Source: Pipra filicauda | Lineage: Eukaryota > Chordata > Aves > Passeriformes > Pipridae | DNA length: 64,000 bases | Reading direction: 5' to 3' | Assembly: GCF_003945595.2 (NCBI RefSeq) | Contig: NW_024104332.1 | Span: 1,922,001 to 1,986,000, forward strand | Part shown: positions 1 to 12,600 of the stretch, piece after piece | Layout: each line of letters opens with the position of its first letter | How positions within the stretch are numbered: the stretch's first letter is position 1 | Program-made: the position numbers and the translations under genes | The notes under the pieces: generated by a model | Database searches by the model: none | Told to the model about the DNA's origin: nothing | Seen by the model: the letters and a program-made list of their open reading frames with translations, nothing else

Positions 1-3000
1 CACAAGGAGCAGTTGTGTACCTGACAAATTATCCTTATATCTTGATGTCAAAAAAGAACAGGAGCTAAGAAGGGGGCAAGTACCTCTCCACATAGGCAGC
101 AGTGTAGCCTGGGATGGTGAAAGTGCCAGGGCATATGTTGAGAAGTTGCTGTGGAGCAAGGAGGAGGATCCCTGCCTGCTGCCCTAAGCAAGAGCCTAAT
201 CTTTCCTCTCCTCCTTGCAAGATTTTTTCTTGCTGCCTTTCTCTTGACCCTTCATAAAAAGCAGGAGACAAGTCTTTAATGAATTTCCTGCAGGCCTGAT
301 CCTCTTTTGCATGGTCAAGCCCTGCACAGGATCAAAGATGTTTAGTTTGCCTCTGCAAGTGGGAAGCAGGAGTCCTGGGAATCAGCTGTGGGACAAAGAG
401 GTCACTTCTGATGGGGAGATTTCTCCAGAGAGATAACTCTGCACCCTCCTTTCATAGCACAATCAGATCCCACTTGAATAAATTTTCTTTTTCCCTGCTC
501 TCTATTTTTTCCTCATATATTTTCCTCATATTTTTTCCCAGCTAGGTGCTGGCAGCAGACACTGGTAACTGGAAACAGGCACATCTAACAAGGCCCTCAG
601 AGCCACATGTCCTCCTCCTGTGTTTATACCACCTGCAGTTTTCCCACTAAGCCTGTCTATTCAAATTTCACCTCCCTTTCCATCCGGTATTATCAGGGCT
701 CATTTATGTTAAGACAGTTAACACCTCATTAAATTATATGGAGGCACAGCTATTTGCTAGGAGGAGAAACAAAACTTATGATTTGAAAATACATGGTTAC
801 TTACACATGCATGACTTCACACACACAGTACACGAAGTGTATGTAGATGGTAGATTCATGGTTTGCTATATTGTGAGACTACTGAGAGCTGCTTTAAGCA
901 ATGAGCAGGTAAGTCTTTTAAGTCACTGCTTGCAAGACTGTGTCCAATGCAGGCCACGGGACATGAACCATTTCTGTGTCTGTGAGACCTACAAGATATG
1001 TGTGGCTCTGCTTTCTAGCTTCATACAATCTAAGAGAGTCTTTGTCCTTCAGAAAGAGGAGACAGTCAAGGGATTATGAATAATAATGGAAAAGGGATAA
1101 AAGTGAAAGAAGCAGCAAAGGATTATGTGCTTTCAGTGGAAATTTGGAGAGAGATGAATAGTGCCTGAGACACAACAAACATCTTCCAGCAGATGCAGAA
1201 GAAGGTGACCAAATTTTGGTCCAGTAAAACACAGTTACTGAGGTTGAGAGAAGCCATTCAGACGAGCTGTGTTTCTCGTATCCATTTGCAACTCTGTCTT
1301 AAAGTAAAAAACGTATGATGAGTTACACATTGCAATATCATAATCTGCCTAATTGCACATTCTGGACCATTAAGGAGGAGGCAGCTGACTAGAGAACTAC
1401 CATAAAGATAGGAAAGTTGGATTACTCTTGGTGTTAGAAAACCGGTCAACTGCAAAACGTGACTGATGATTTGGGGGGATATATCAGACTAACTGCTAAT
1501 CCCTTGTACTGCAATTATTTGGGACACTGAAAAAAAATGAAATTTCATTCCCAAAAGAGAGGTTTCATCACCCATTACCAATTAAGGAAATAGCTCATTT
1601 AAACCTTCAGGAGTCCAACAAATTGTTTCATCAAAACTTCTGATGCTGCCAAAACACAGGATAAACACCAGGAAAAACCACCCTGCAACTCGCTTCTCAC
1701 AGGGCTATTGCAGTTCCTCTCAAAGGGGGTGGGAAAAGCCCTGTTTTGTATGTTAAACACTACAGCAAAAAATACTTGTCCGTGATGGGAAAAAATGAAG
1801 CCAGCTCAGACTGGCACGGTTTCAAAACCCTCCCAATCGCACATCGACAAATTCTCACACCAAATTCCACTCTGAGGCCAGGAACCAGGCTGAGATATAC
1901 CCTCACTATGTGCCAGTTTGACCACAGCAGAATAGTTCACTCTATCCCCACTGTACATGTTCAGAAACAATTAAAATTACTTCTTTCCTGGAAAAGAGAT
2001 TTATAGATTTACTCTATAGATTCATTTTTTTTAGGTTCATTTTTTTTAACTTCTGCCAAGATTCTGGATCTTTTGCCAAGCCTGTGTTACACTGTTAATA
2101 CAGACTTTGCTTACTGATTTTGGTACAAGTAAGAAGGAATGAACCTGTGATTCCAAGCTCCAGATACCAAGTTGCTGGACTGCTGCACTTTATATTACTG
2201 GAATCTAATATCTGTCACCTTTTCCAAACAACAGTTACTATAGAAAGCTACTTTTTGTGTCCTGTAAAGTATCTAACACATTATATTTGTCATTTTCAAA
2301 AAGGAAAACAAAACAAAAAACAGCCTCAATGAAACAGGGATTTTCCTGTTACATCCTACCTTCTCCCATGTAAACAGATCCTCATGGTGGTTTATAGTGA
2401 CCAGTGCTAGAGACATAATGTGGATTTTCTTATCAAATGAGGATGTCACCCCAGCTGTGCAGGTGCCCTAAGCACTTCTACACCAGGAACTGGATTTGAA
2501 CCTCTCGGATAATCATCCCAGGGTGGTTTCCCAGCTGAGAGCAGGGCAGCCAAGCTCCCTCCTTACCCATGAACCAGCAGCCCAGGATGCAGAGTGTGCT
2601 CCATCCTGCTGGGCCCCACTGTGCCCTGATACCTTGGAGCCAGGGAATATGTTCACTGTGACACGTGCACTTGTACCGAGGCAACTCAATCTATAGCTGA
2701 AGGTAACAAATTTAGCTGAGGTGTGCTGAGCTCTCTGGTGCTGGCTAAGTCCCAGTCTGAACACAGGTTTCTGCATATGACGTGCAGTTGGTGGACAAGT
2801 CCGGTGCTGGACATGAATGTGACTGAAAGGGTTAATTTACCACACAAGGGGTTTCAGAATACACCTTGTTCTTTAAAAAACTATATGTAGTTGGTATGTA
2901 CCCACCTGACCAAAAGCATTGCTGTGTGGATCCCAACTAAAGCTGGGATAAGGGCTGCATGCCCTAGAGTGGAGTGACAGACCGTATCTTCAAAACAGGC

Positions 3001-5119
3001 TATGAATTTGGAAAGATTTACACAAATCCGTGTTCCTATTTTTCTACAGGAGGAAACTCCTGCCCAAAGAACCCTCACTGTGAGAATGCATGCCTGACAA
3101 TACCAATAACCTTTGATGTCACATGTTAACGTTCCTGTGTAAGTTATGAGGCAGCTTCCAAATTTCATACTTAATCCTGGCGTCTGCTGCTGCTGAACAA
3201 TTCAGCCTTCTGTTAACAGCTGTCTGTGCTCCAGTCAATGAATGTGGCTTATATTTGCCACAGCAAAGCCATTATGTATAGCCCAGCGTGCCTTCATGAC
3301 AGTCTCTTCACATTCCTTTTGATAAACAGTTGCAAGTAGAGCACAGAGAGGAGAGGTGATCAGTGCTTGAACACACATCCCAGTACACTGGGAACCACAT
3401 CTAGCAGGATGGGGGTCTTCAGGCTGCAAGTTTCCCAGTAAAATCTTCCGAACTCTGACTTCACATCAGGTGTTTTGGCGGTGCAGGAAAATGCTGACTG
3501 TCCCTCTCCCACTCAAGCATGTGCACAGTCCAACAGGCAAACGTCATCTGGGAAATGACCATCACCTGGGATGTGGCTCAAAAGACCAACTGAGCTACAC
3601 TGGCATTTTCCCTTCCACCTCACCCGACCACACTTTGGAAAAGTGAGAAGGCTGAGGAGAAACTCATCTGTCCCCAGCATTTTTGAATCTGCTGGTATTT
3701 CTCAGAACCAATCATACATATGATAAACAATCATATGGGGCACAAGATGCACATCAAAATAAGCAATTTTAAATAAAAAGTATGCCAAATATGTGCTCCT
3801 TTACTTTAATCTTCAGTAACTGGCACTTATAGAGCACAGATGAGAGTTCAAGGGCAGTAAGGACATGTATGCAAAAGTTACAATTTGTGCTATGTGCAGC
3901 CAAATAAAAGAGGCCAGCAAGCTGGAAAGAGAGATCTCTCCCTGTGAACTAAGGAGTTCCTGCAATTCAGATGTGTTGTTCACTTTATTGGGAGCTGTTC
4001 TTTTAAGGTCTTTATATTCTCCAGGTTGCAAACTAATGTCACAAGATGCCACTACATATCACAGTATTGGAAAATAATGCTGGCAGGTGCAATCCCAAGA
4101 ACTTTCTTCATTTTAAGGAAAAAGTAGCTTTGGTTATAACCCAGAAAAACAATATAGGTATAGGGGAAAATCATCGATAGCTTCCAGCCCCATTAAAGGA
4201 GGGTTATTCGTTAATCCATCACACTGCCTGTCCTTGCCAGCACATGATAACAAAGAGCTGCAAAACCCTTTCTCTTTCCTGGGAAACCAATGAAGCTCCC
4301 CTGGCCAGGAACAAGGGCTGGTCCAGCAGTGAACCCAAATCTTGCTGCAGGGGGATGTCGGGTTAGTGCCTCCACCCCTGATTGCAAGGGCACCTTTGGC
4401 AGAGGGAAGGCAGGTGACATCTTTCTTTTCTGATTGAACAGAACAGGTGAGTGATCTCAAGGGTTGGTCAGAGAGGCTAAAGCAGACATTCTCTCACTCA
4501 GGGATACTTGGTGCTTAACTGTGCTGCGTAGACATTTCTGAATCAGGCTTTCCTAGCTTTTCAAAGCAAAATGGCAGAGCTGGCTTCAACCAGCACAAAA
4601 TACCAGGATGACAGTGGAGATATTCACAGGCCAACCCTGTGGTTGCTTTGGGACCCCTCTTTTCCCTGGCTGTCTCTTACAAAAGCTGGTGATTTCAACT
4701 TCTTTAGAAAGTTACAGCTCCCACTGTACCAGCCATCAGCTATAGCCTCCCGAGCTCAAGCAAGTAACGTGGAAAGTATGGTTAATGCTGGATTTCCTCA
4801 GAGTCTGGGAATATTTTAGAAAGGCCACTGAATCTTTTAAGTCTCATACACTATGGAAAGAAACATGTTATTTTATATGTCAGGCACATGTCAACATACA
4901 CAGCAAGCATTCTTCTTCCAGCTCTGAAAAATAACCCCCCAAGCCCAAGTCTCAGTGCATGTATGTGTACTTCAAGCCTCTGGAGTGTTCTTCAAGTCTC
5001 TAAAATAATCTCACATCTTATGACTCATATACAGTCAGCCCTTATGAGTCAACCCTATTATTTGTAAGCACCATTCTTATGCTTTTTCATTAGGCTATAA
5101 AAAGAGAAGAAAGATAACA

Positions 5120-5134
5120 CTGCTGCTGCTGCTG
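5120..5134. repeat. (CTG)5 trinucleotide microsatellite
   Basis: Five consecutive CTG units, followed by CCCCTC. It lies in unique non-coding sequence. The run is short, so it may vary little between individuals. Confidence 0.8.
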
Positions 5135-8100
5135 CCCCTCTAGCTGACATTATTTAGCCTTCTTTTCAAAAAAGAAAGGTAGGATTTGTCTTTGGTCACT
5201 AAGACTGAAATCTGTTCCAAAAAATGTGTCTTGTGGGGCCTCAATCGGGCTAAAGGTTGAAAAAGCAGCTTGAAAAAGCAATCTGCTTTAATAAGAGTTT
5301 AATGGGATACATCTTGAGCACCTCAGTTGCCAGGATACCTTTACCTGCTCCTTTCAGAGGCAGGGATGTGGTGGTGGGACTCATCTTGTGCTGACCAGTC
5401 CAGAGAAGGAATCATCTGGTTCGTGATGGGTGCCACGAATGTTTGATGGCAAGATGACCCTGCCAGCCATGTAGCTCCAAGTAGGTGGGAGACTAAAAGT
5501 ACAAGGAGACCAGGAGATGACTTAGATGCAGAAAATGAAGAAGCACAGCACAGAAACCTGGACATGCACAAGGGCTCCACAATGCTTTAAAGGACTTGGT
5601 TGCAAGGCCATGGGAGAAGGACAACCCTACTCTGAACCCCAGGCTGTTGCTGACACCTGCCATTGCCCATCCACAGGACCTCTCAAAAGCAGGCTGCCCT
5701 CCCACTAGGTACATGCTAACTACAAATCCAATATGTCTGTGCAGCAAAACAGTCTGAGGTTTCATCCAAAGAGGAAATCTTGCCCCCTTTTCACTCTGTG
5801 CTCCCCCAGCAGAGCATTCAGACCATTTCTTCAGCCTACCATCGCTTTTACAAGGACAGGCAGAGCAGTTGGGCCTTGTCTTTAACCAGTGTGTTCACAG
5901 AAGTACTGTGAACATCTCTACATCCAGAAGTCCCTGTGGAAATAACAAAAAAATTGTCTCTGAGCCAAAAAAGCTCTCCAGCACAAATCTAAAATCATCA
6001 CCTGCACAGACTATGATATACACATATATTTTATTTTCATTTAAATTACAGGAGCCCCACTGCACTCTGATTGATTTCCTGCATGTGACTAATGAAATAG
6101 CTCCAAACAAGTGCTTCTCTGAGTCATGTATCTTCCCCCCTTTATATATTAGCTACCTGTCAAATTACAATGACAGCTCTATTAGTTTGGGATTCCGTTG
6201 GACAAAACAGGAACAAATGCCTTGAACAGCAGAAACCTCCAGTGGCCTGCATGCAGCGAGGGTGATCCTTTATAGCACTCCACTTTACACAAAGCTGTAA
6301 ACCACATACATCTCAATCCTTTTTGATATGGTTGGAGTAACTACTGCCATTTATGTTCCTCATACCAAAATACCACATAGCCTTTCCAAAAACCATTTCT
6401 GCAGTTTACACTAAAAATAATCCCACGTGACTTTTGCAGACCAACCTTACTAAGAATCTCTACTTATTCACGCACTTAGTTATTAGGACTTTAAATGAAG
6501 CTGATAATATACTGAGAGTATCTGTTACATCACCTCAACATACTAAAATGACATAGTTTCCCCTAGAAAATGAGATATGATGTAGGCCAAGTCATTTAGG
6601 AGACGATTATGCTGGAGCCCAGCAGCAGGAATTACATTAGCAAAGAAAATGTACACAGGCAAAAGAGAGCATGGTTTCGCCTTTCTAGTGGCTCAAATTT
6701 TGGTTTCATTATATGGTATGACATTATAAGTTTAATAGCAAGTACACCCTTCTCTCCTCCTTATAGCACATAATGCAGACTTTCTATTTTTTTCCAACTT
6801 TGCTGCCTTTGCCTACATTAAAATCCATCTCTCCTTTCCCTGGCCCTGAGGAGTTATTAGCCTGCAAGACTGGTTTTATGAATAGGTGTGGGTTTGAACA
6901 CCTACACTGCAGACTTGACCTCAGGGTAAAATGGAAATGCAGTATCATCAGTTGGGAAGTATGTGAAGATGAGAGCTAGTGGGCCATGAAGAGGTATCTG
7001 AAATACAGAGGTGACTAAAGACTTTTTTAGTCAGTTTGTTTTTACCAGACCATTTTAAAAATGTGGTCTCTTTGCTTTACATTCCGAGTGCACTGGCCAG
7101 ATTTACAGACACCTCACACTAAAGGTGCCACATCCATTTGAAAATCCTGGCTTTTGAGAGGCCCCTCAGCACTAACCTGCAGGTTTTTATTACAATTTAT
7201 GGATGTAGCCCCCAGCGAGAGCCTATGAACCCATGATAATACAGCACCTGTAATCTGCAAACTTTTTATTTCCAGGTTGGGATTTCTAGAAGACACTTTA
7301 CATCATTTCTGTGTTATAGATTAGCATGCCATGGTCCCCAGTTGTGGACTAATTCTCCCTAGGTTTCCCAGCACCCCCTCTCCGGAATGGTCCCTCTCAA
7401 GCTTCATTGTCCTGAGACCAGCCAACACCCCGTGGTTCTGCTGCCTAAGTGCAGGGGAATCATGGCACTGACAATCAGGACTTGGATCCTGTAGGAGTAC
7501 CAGATGCACTCTGCTCCCAGGGATCAGGGAAGCAGGAACATATGCTGCAGTCATTAGTGACTGCTGAGCAACAGGGGAGTCTGACACGTCCTTGGCTCTT
7601 CAGTCAGGGCTCTTCATAGGACACAGCGCAATGGGCTCAACTGAAAAACCATGAATAAATGGTAGGATCAAACTGCAAAGGCCCCCACTGCTGGTCCCCA
7701 CAGACCAGTTGCTCACACCACAAAGCAAAGGAAACGTTTTGGAATCACTATAAAAAAATATACATAATAAATAGCAATGGACACTTAATCCCAACCAGGG
7801 TTGTCACCTCCTGACATGAAGTCATCTGCGATCTGTGTCCAGCTTTAGCTGGAAGGCCTCACTATCAGTCAAGCTCCTTCCAGCTCTGCTGCAATGGTTT
7901 TGAGCAGCCTTGAACCCTCTGAACCCTCAGGAATGGGGCTGCATCTCTCTCAAAAGTCGCGTTCTGTGAAGGAATGCAAAAACAGCACCTCGCATTGCAC
8001 TCCTGTCATAAATGCTCCTTGCAGAAAGCAGAGATGATTATGCCCTTGTAAATGACAAACCTCATTAGGAGAAACAACTTTCGTGCCTTTAACCTCATCT

Positions 8101-9280
8101 CTCCATACCCGATATACCTCTCCTTCATTTCAACTCTGGCAGTGACTATTTAGGGAAAACACAGCTGAAAATGGATGGCTTTTCTTTTAGATTTTCTGTC
8201 AATGAGCAGAGCTGAAAGCCAGACTACTTTCAACAGTACAAATTAACTTGGGGATTAGATGGTTGTTTCCTCCTGAATGAACATGAAAACATATCAGAGG
8301 GCTGAACTTCTATGGAGCACTACGACACTGTCATATTTCTTCATAGCTTTATTTCATATTTTCCCTACCCCTATGGACTTAAACCATCTTAAAAGCACAA
8401 AGGAAAGAGAGAAAAGCTAAAAAATTATTTTGTGCAATTTTATGACATATTTAATGTGAATATTTCTTTTTTTTCTTGTTCCTTTCCAGATATTTAATCT
8501 AAGAAGAGCAAAAATGTAATGATATTTTCAGAATAAAACACACAACGTTTTTCTGTTGTGTTCTCAGAGGCGCTCAGAGCTGACACCCCAGATGCTAGCT
8601 TCAAAACTAAGCCCTAGGAATACTTACAATCCTGCTGTACCTACAGAAATACAAAAAATACAAAAAAAAAAAGAAAATTACAACAGTGGGCTATCAGTGG
8701 GCTTCAGATGAGTCCAATGGTGCTTAAAATCAAGGTTTAGGTGAAATTTCCACCCTGTACAGGCAGATGGCTCATGCTGTACCACCCTAATAAGCTTCTG
8801 TCCAGAAGGAGGAAGGGTTTATGTGGTCAAGACAACTCAAACGTATAACCGACCTCCAAGAGGTGTTTCCCCATAGGACTTCAAACTAATCAGTTTGTTT
8901 TGTTTTGCCTCAGCTTCCAGCCATCATGATCTTCCTGTCTCTGCTCCTCACCTGCCACATCTGTCTGTGACACAATTCTTCAAGGCAGAAAATCACTGCA
9001 TCCCCCATGTGCTTGGCCCAAGTAGAACTGGAATTAACACTCATAACAGGGGGCTTTGATTCCTTGCTAGAAAAAATATTGACAGCTCTCCAGCCCCTAC
9101 GTTTTGCATTTCTACACTAGTTTAATTCTCTGTGATGCTCTCAACATGAACATGATATCCAGACCATGCTGCATCCCAGCTTGGATTGGACACTGTTCTC
9201 TGCCAGGCATTTGGTCTGTGACACTCAGACTCTGACAACAAAGTAAGGTATACAGGTCTGTGTGTTTGTGTACACAGACA

Positions 9281-9290
9281 CCCCCCCCCC
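9281..9290. repeat. Poly-C run
   Basis: Ten consecutive C residues after a short TG/CA-rich stretch. It is simple low-complexity DNA and likely length-variable. It is also a likely spot for sequencing error. Confidence 0.8.
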
Positions 9291-9368
9291 ACCCTCCTAC
9301 ATTTTTATCAGTGTTCAGCAGAAGATCATTTGGCTATGCACTCTTTATTGACAAACAATTACCACCTA

Positions 9369-9620
9369 AGTTCATTTTGTAGACAAAAGGATTTTGTATT
9401 CATCTGTTGATAAACTGACTTCAAATCATAGAGGAAACTGTGTTTGACAGTCCTGGCACATACTTGATTCAGTGAAGAAGATGCATTCAGCTAAGTCTCC
9501 AATCAGTTATGCAGACAAAATGAATTTCATCGTAGTTCTGTCAACAAAATGCTAACTTGCTTAAATGATTCTCTCGGCAAAATAAATTAACTTAAAATCC
9601 TTTTGTCCACAAAATAGAAT
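9369..9620. mobile_element. MITE-like element with 27-bp terminal inverted repeats and TA flanks
   Basis: The first 27 bases (9369-9395) and the reverse complement of the last 27 (9594-9620) match at 23 of 27 positions. The inner 14 bases, GACAAAAGGATTTT, are perfect. Both ends abut a TA dinucleotide (9367-9368 and 9621-9622), as expected for a Tc1/mariner-type TA target duplication. The 198-bp interior is AT-rich, has no open frame of note, and contains further partial copies of the ACAAAATGAA motif near 9515. Length, paired termini and lack of coding capacity fit a non-autonomous DNA transposon. The superfamily is inferred only from the TA flanks, which are weak evidence in AT-rich DNA. A stand-alone hairpin-forming inverted repeat is the alternative. 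Confidence 0.5.
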
Positions 9621-9622
9621 TA

Positions 9623-12600
9623 GATGTTTAGTGAAGCCTTGTAAATACTATAGCCTGTTAGCTTAGCATGTGCAACTCAAACACATGGCTTAGCTGAGTC
9701 AGCGGCCCTTGTCTTATCAGGCAGGGCTGATCTTGACTATTCCAGCTTTTCACTCTTCTGTGAGGTCAGTATGATAAGAAGACCAGTCAGTCGGGATGCA
9801 GCATATAACAAAGTCGACCAGCACCACGGTAGGGAATCTTTTCCCTGGTGTTATTTAATCACTAGCAACTAGCAGGAGGAATTTGACATAAAGCCTAAAC
9901 AAATCAGTCTCTTCCTCAAAAGAGAGGTTTCATCCTTAGAGCTGAAGTTTGACGTGGAGTTTCCATGACAAAACCTTTGATAAAATAGCAATTTAATGAG
10001 GGACTGCAGCTGAGATACCTCAGTAGATTTCATATTGTGAGCAAGAAAATGTAATTACCGTGCTTTAGATATCATGTGTCTACCTATGGAAAATTTCCTT
10101 CTGCTTTTTCTGTGTTGCTTCAAGTTCAAATTCACATATTCACATCTTGCTCAGAACCTAACTCAGAGAACTGAAAGTACTCAGAGCGCAGGTATTGACA
10201 GAAAGTACACCAAGTTTTGCCCGAGGCACTGGAAGTGCAAAAGGAACTGCACCAGAATCAACAGCAATCACCAGCCCTTGAGCTCACGACAACATCAATG
10301 AGAGTGTTTCTGGTGTGCCTTCATGGCATTAGCCAGTGCAAGGGAATCTGAGTGGGCCTTTTCCTACCTCATCTCCCCCAACACACATACACATCCCACT
10401 CCAGCCTGCAGAAAAATCAGGGAAGACACACCCTGATTTCACAATCATTTGGACTCTCCTCCTGAGAGTCAAATCCCCTAAGATAAGTCTGTTAAGCTGT
10501 TTTTTACAAGTTCCTTCTCTGTGTTTTACCAAGCACTACCTGCCCTATTGTTACCATACATTTTAATAATAAAGGAACATAAGGATAGTCACACCTGTAT
10601 CTTTAGTGATGCCAGTCAAGGAATTTGGCAGGCTGGTGAAAAAATGAAACTCTTCCATCTGCTTTTGCAATATTCTTCCACTAGTATAAACAGGAGTTTT
10701 GTCCTCTTTTGGGGAGTTATTGTGGTTACAATGGAGTTTCCAGGTGTGTGGAAAGTGTACAGTAACACAAGAAAATACCAAATTAATACTTAACATAACA
10801 CTCTTTATGAGCATGAAAAGAATAAAACCTTTTCAAATGCAAATGCAGACTGAAAGAACGGATAAAGTTCTATGTTCTTCCAGCAACAACTTAGTTGCTA
10901 AAAGCACCTGTTTGTGTGTGCAATTCCAGACACTGAAAAGTCTGCCTGTGGCCAAAATCCTACTCAATATTTGAGACACTTCTGCAATATTGCCTTGTTA
11001 TAGCACTCATTGAAATATAGTGGGTTTATTAATGCCTTCAGAACCACATGCTGTAGGCAAAAGAGATGGAGCCTGCTGAAGTGTCTATCCTGCCTTATGA
11101 GACTTTAACAGAGCAGCCAAAACTGTGGGATTGTTTCCTACAGCTCTTATGGGCAAAATTTATTTTCTGTAACATGCTCTGAGTATACCAACCACTAAAA
11201 ATGGCCTAGCTGGACACACAGCTCTTTCTGAAATTCCGTAGACCTAGGTCTCCCACAAAGCTCTTTTGACATTTCCAGCCTGAAAGAGTGCATTCTGAAA
11301 CTACATTTCAAGCAAAGCATGACAGTAACCAACTGGGGAATCTTGGAAACAAATACCTGCAAAAAAAGCCTAGAAAATAAGCATAAGCATCAGCCTGGCT
11401 AGAAGATTCCCTGGCAAACAGTAGCAGAGGTTTAGGGAGCATGTGGCAGGGAAATCAGGTGTTCTTAACTGGTGTCACTTCTGACTGTCATGGAATTACT
11501 CTTGACCCACCCCATCTTGGAGAGCACAGCATCGGCCAAGGCCACAACACCAAATCAGCTTAAAACACTTCTTAAGCTAGTTCAAATAGATTTCTTCCTT
11601 TGTAATGGCTCAGCATCATGCATGTCACTATCCTGTCTTCCAAATGGATCCAGAAGGAGCAATGCATTAGAGCTAAAGAAATAACCCTGCAGTGAAAGCT
11701 GGGCATCATGACAGCCAATTTCAACACCTGAAGGCAGCACATACATTGGAGTTAATCCGAGCAGGTTGCATCACCAGGTCCATTTCACTTTCTGCCAGGC
11801 TTCACAGTCTCTCCAACACTGCTCTTTCTAGGTCTAATAACAGTATTTTCCCTCCTGCTCCAGCCTGGATTTACGTTAGACCCACAGCTCCTTCAGTTTT
11901 ACTCAAATATAAGTTTTTGCTATATTTGCCTATTGCCTAGGACTATGGACTAGAGAAAGGCTCCAAGACACATAACGCTGCTCTCACCAGGACAACCTGC
12001 CGGGAATCCAACACTTCTGACTCTGTACTAGTCCTTGTTGAACCAAATGATGGAAGCAAAGGGGTCAAAGACCTCGGCTTGCCTTGGCCTGTGCTCAGAA
12101 TCAGGTAATGTTCCACTCCCAGACCGTAAGTAAACTGTTACCTGAGTCAGAAACACGACTGCAAGGGAGTCACAGGATAGTGATAGCCCTGACAAGGAGA
12201 GCAAGCATTGGGAGAGCAAGGCAACAGGGAAGTAGAGAGCTGGAAGGCATATAGTGTTTTGTTTGTTCTCTAGCTAAGGTATCTCAAAGTCTCCAACACC
12301 TTAACTTGGGAATTCCTCTTTGTGAAGGAGAATTCGGAGGACAGAAATAAATGAAAATTTATATGGAAATAAACATCCAAATATGCATGAGGAAGGAAGA
12401 GGAGGGAAACGAGTGATTCATTATTATGGCTTACATATCATTACGCATTCATAAATTCCAATTTAATATATTTTTCTTCATTGCTTGGTTAATAAATCAT
12501 CATTCGATTACAAAAGAGGAGTACCTGGATGGAACAGCAGCATTTCTGAAAAATATTCCTGGCAGATGAATGACAGGAAAATTTATGGAGAATTCAGTTG

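Larger units (their letters stand above)
1..9366. other. Unique AT-rich non-coding sequence, no gene recognised
   Basis: No exon, RNA gene or mobile element was recognised in this stretch. Open frames are short (at most about 120 codons), occur on both strands and resemble no family I know. Small local structures are present. A pyrimidine-rich tandem duplication with unit close to TTTTCCTCATATA lies at 505-540. Two copies of TTCATTTTTTTTA lie side by side at 2021-2049. A (CTG)5 run lies at 5120-5134. A ten-base C run lies at 9281-9290. Absence of genes is judged by eye only. A short non-coding RNA exon or a diverged repeat could be missed. Confidence 0.6.

Noticed and set aside
7850..7960. 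Possible ancient CR1-like sequence around CCTTGAACCC and AGGAATGGGGC
   Set aside because: Only short words resemble CR1 and their order and spacing do not hold up.
8460..8540. Polypyrimidine tract with CAG followed 45 bp later by AATAAA, as for a short terminal exon
   Set aside because: Both signals are common in AT-rich DNA, and nothing upstream or downstream supports a transcript.
8849..8870. GACCTCCAAGAGGT, a word found in CR1 3' ends
   Set aside because: Flanking bases do not continue the CR1 pattern and the terminal repeat motif is absent.
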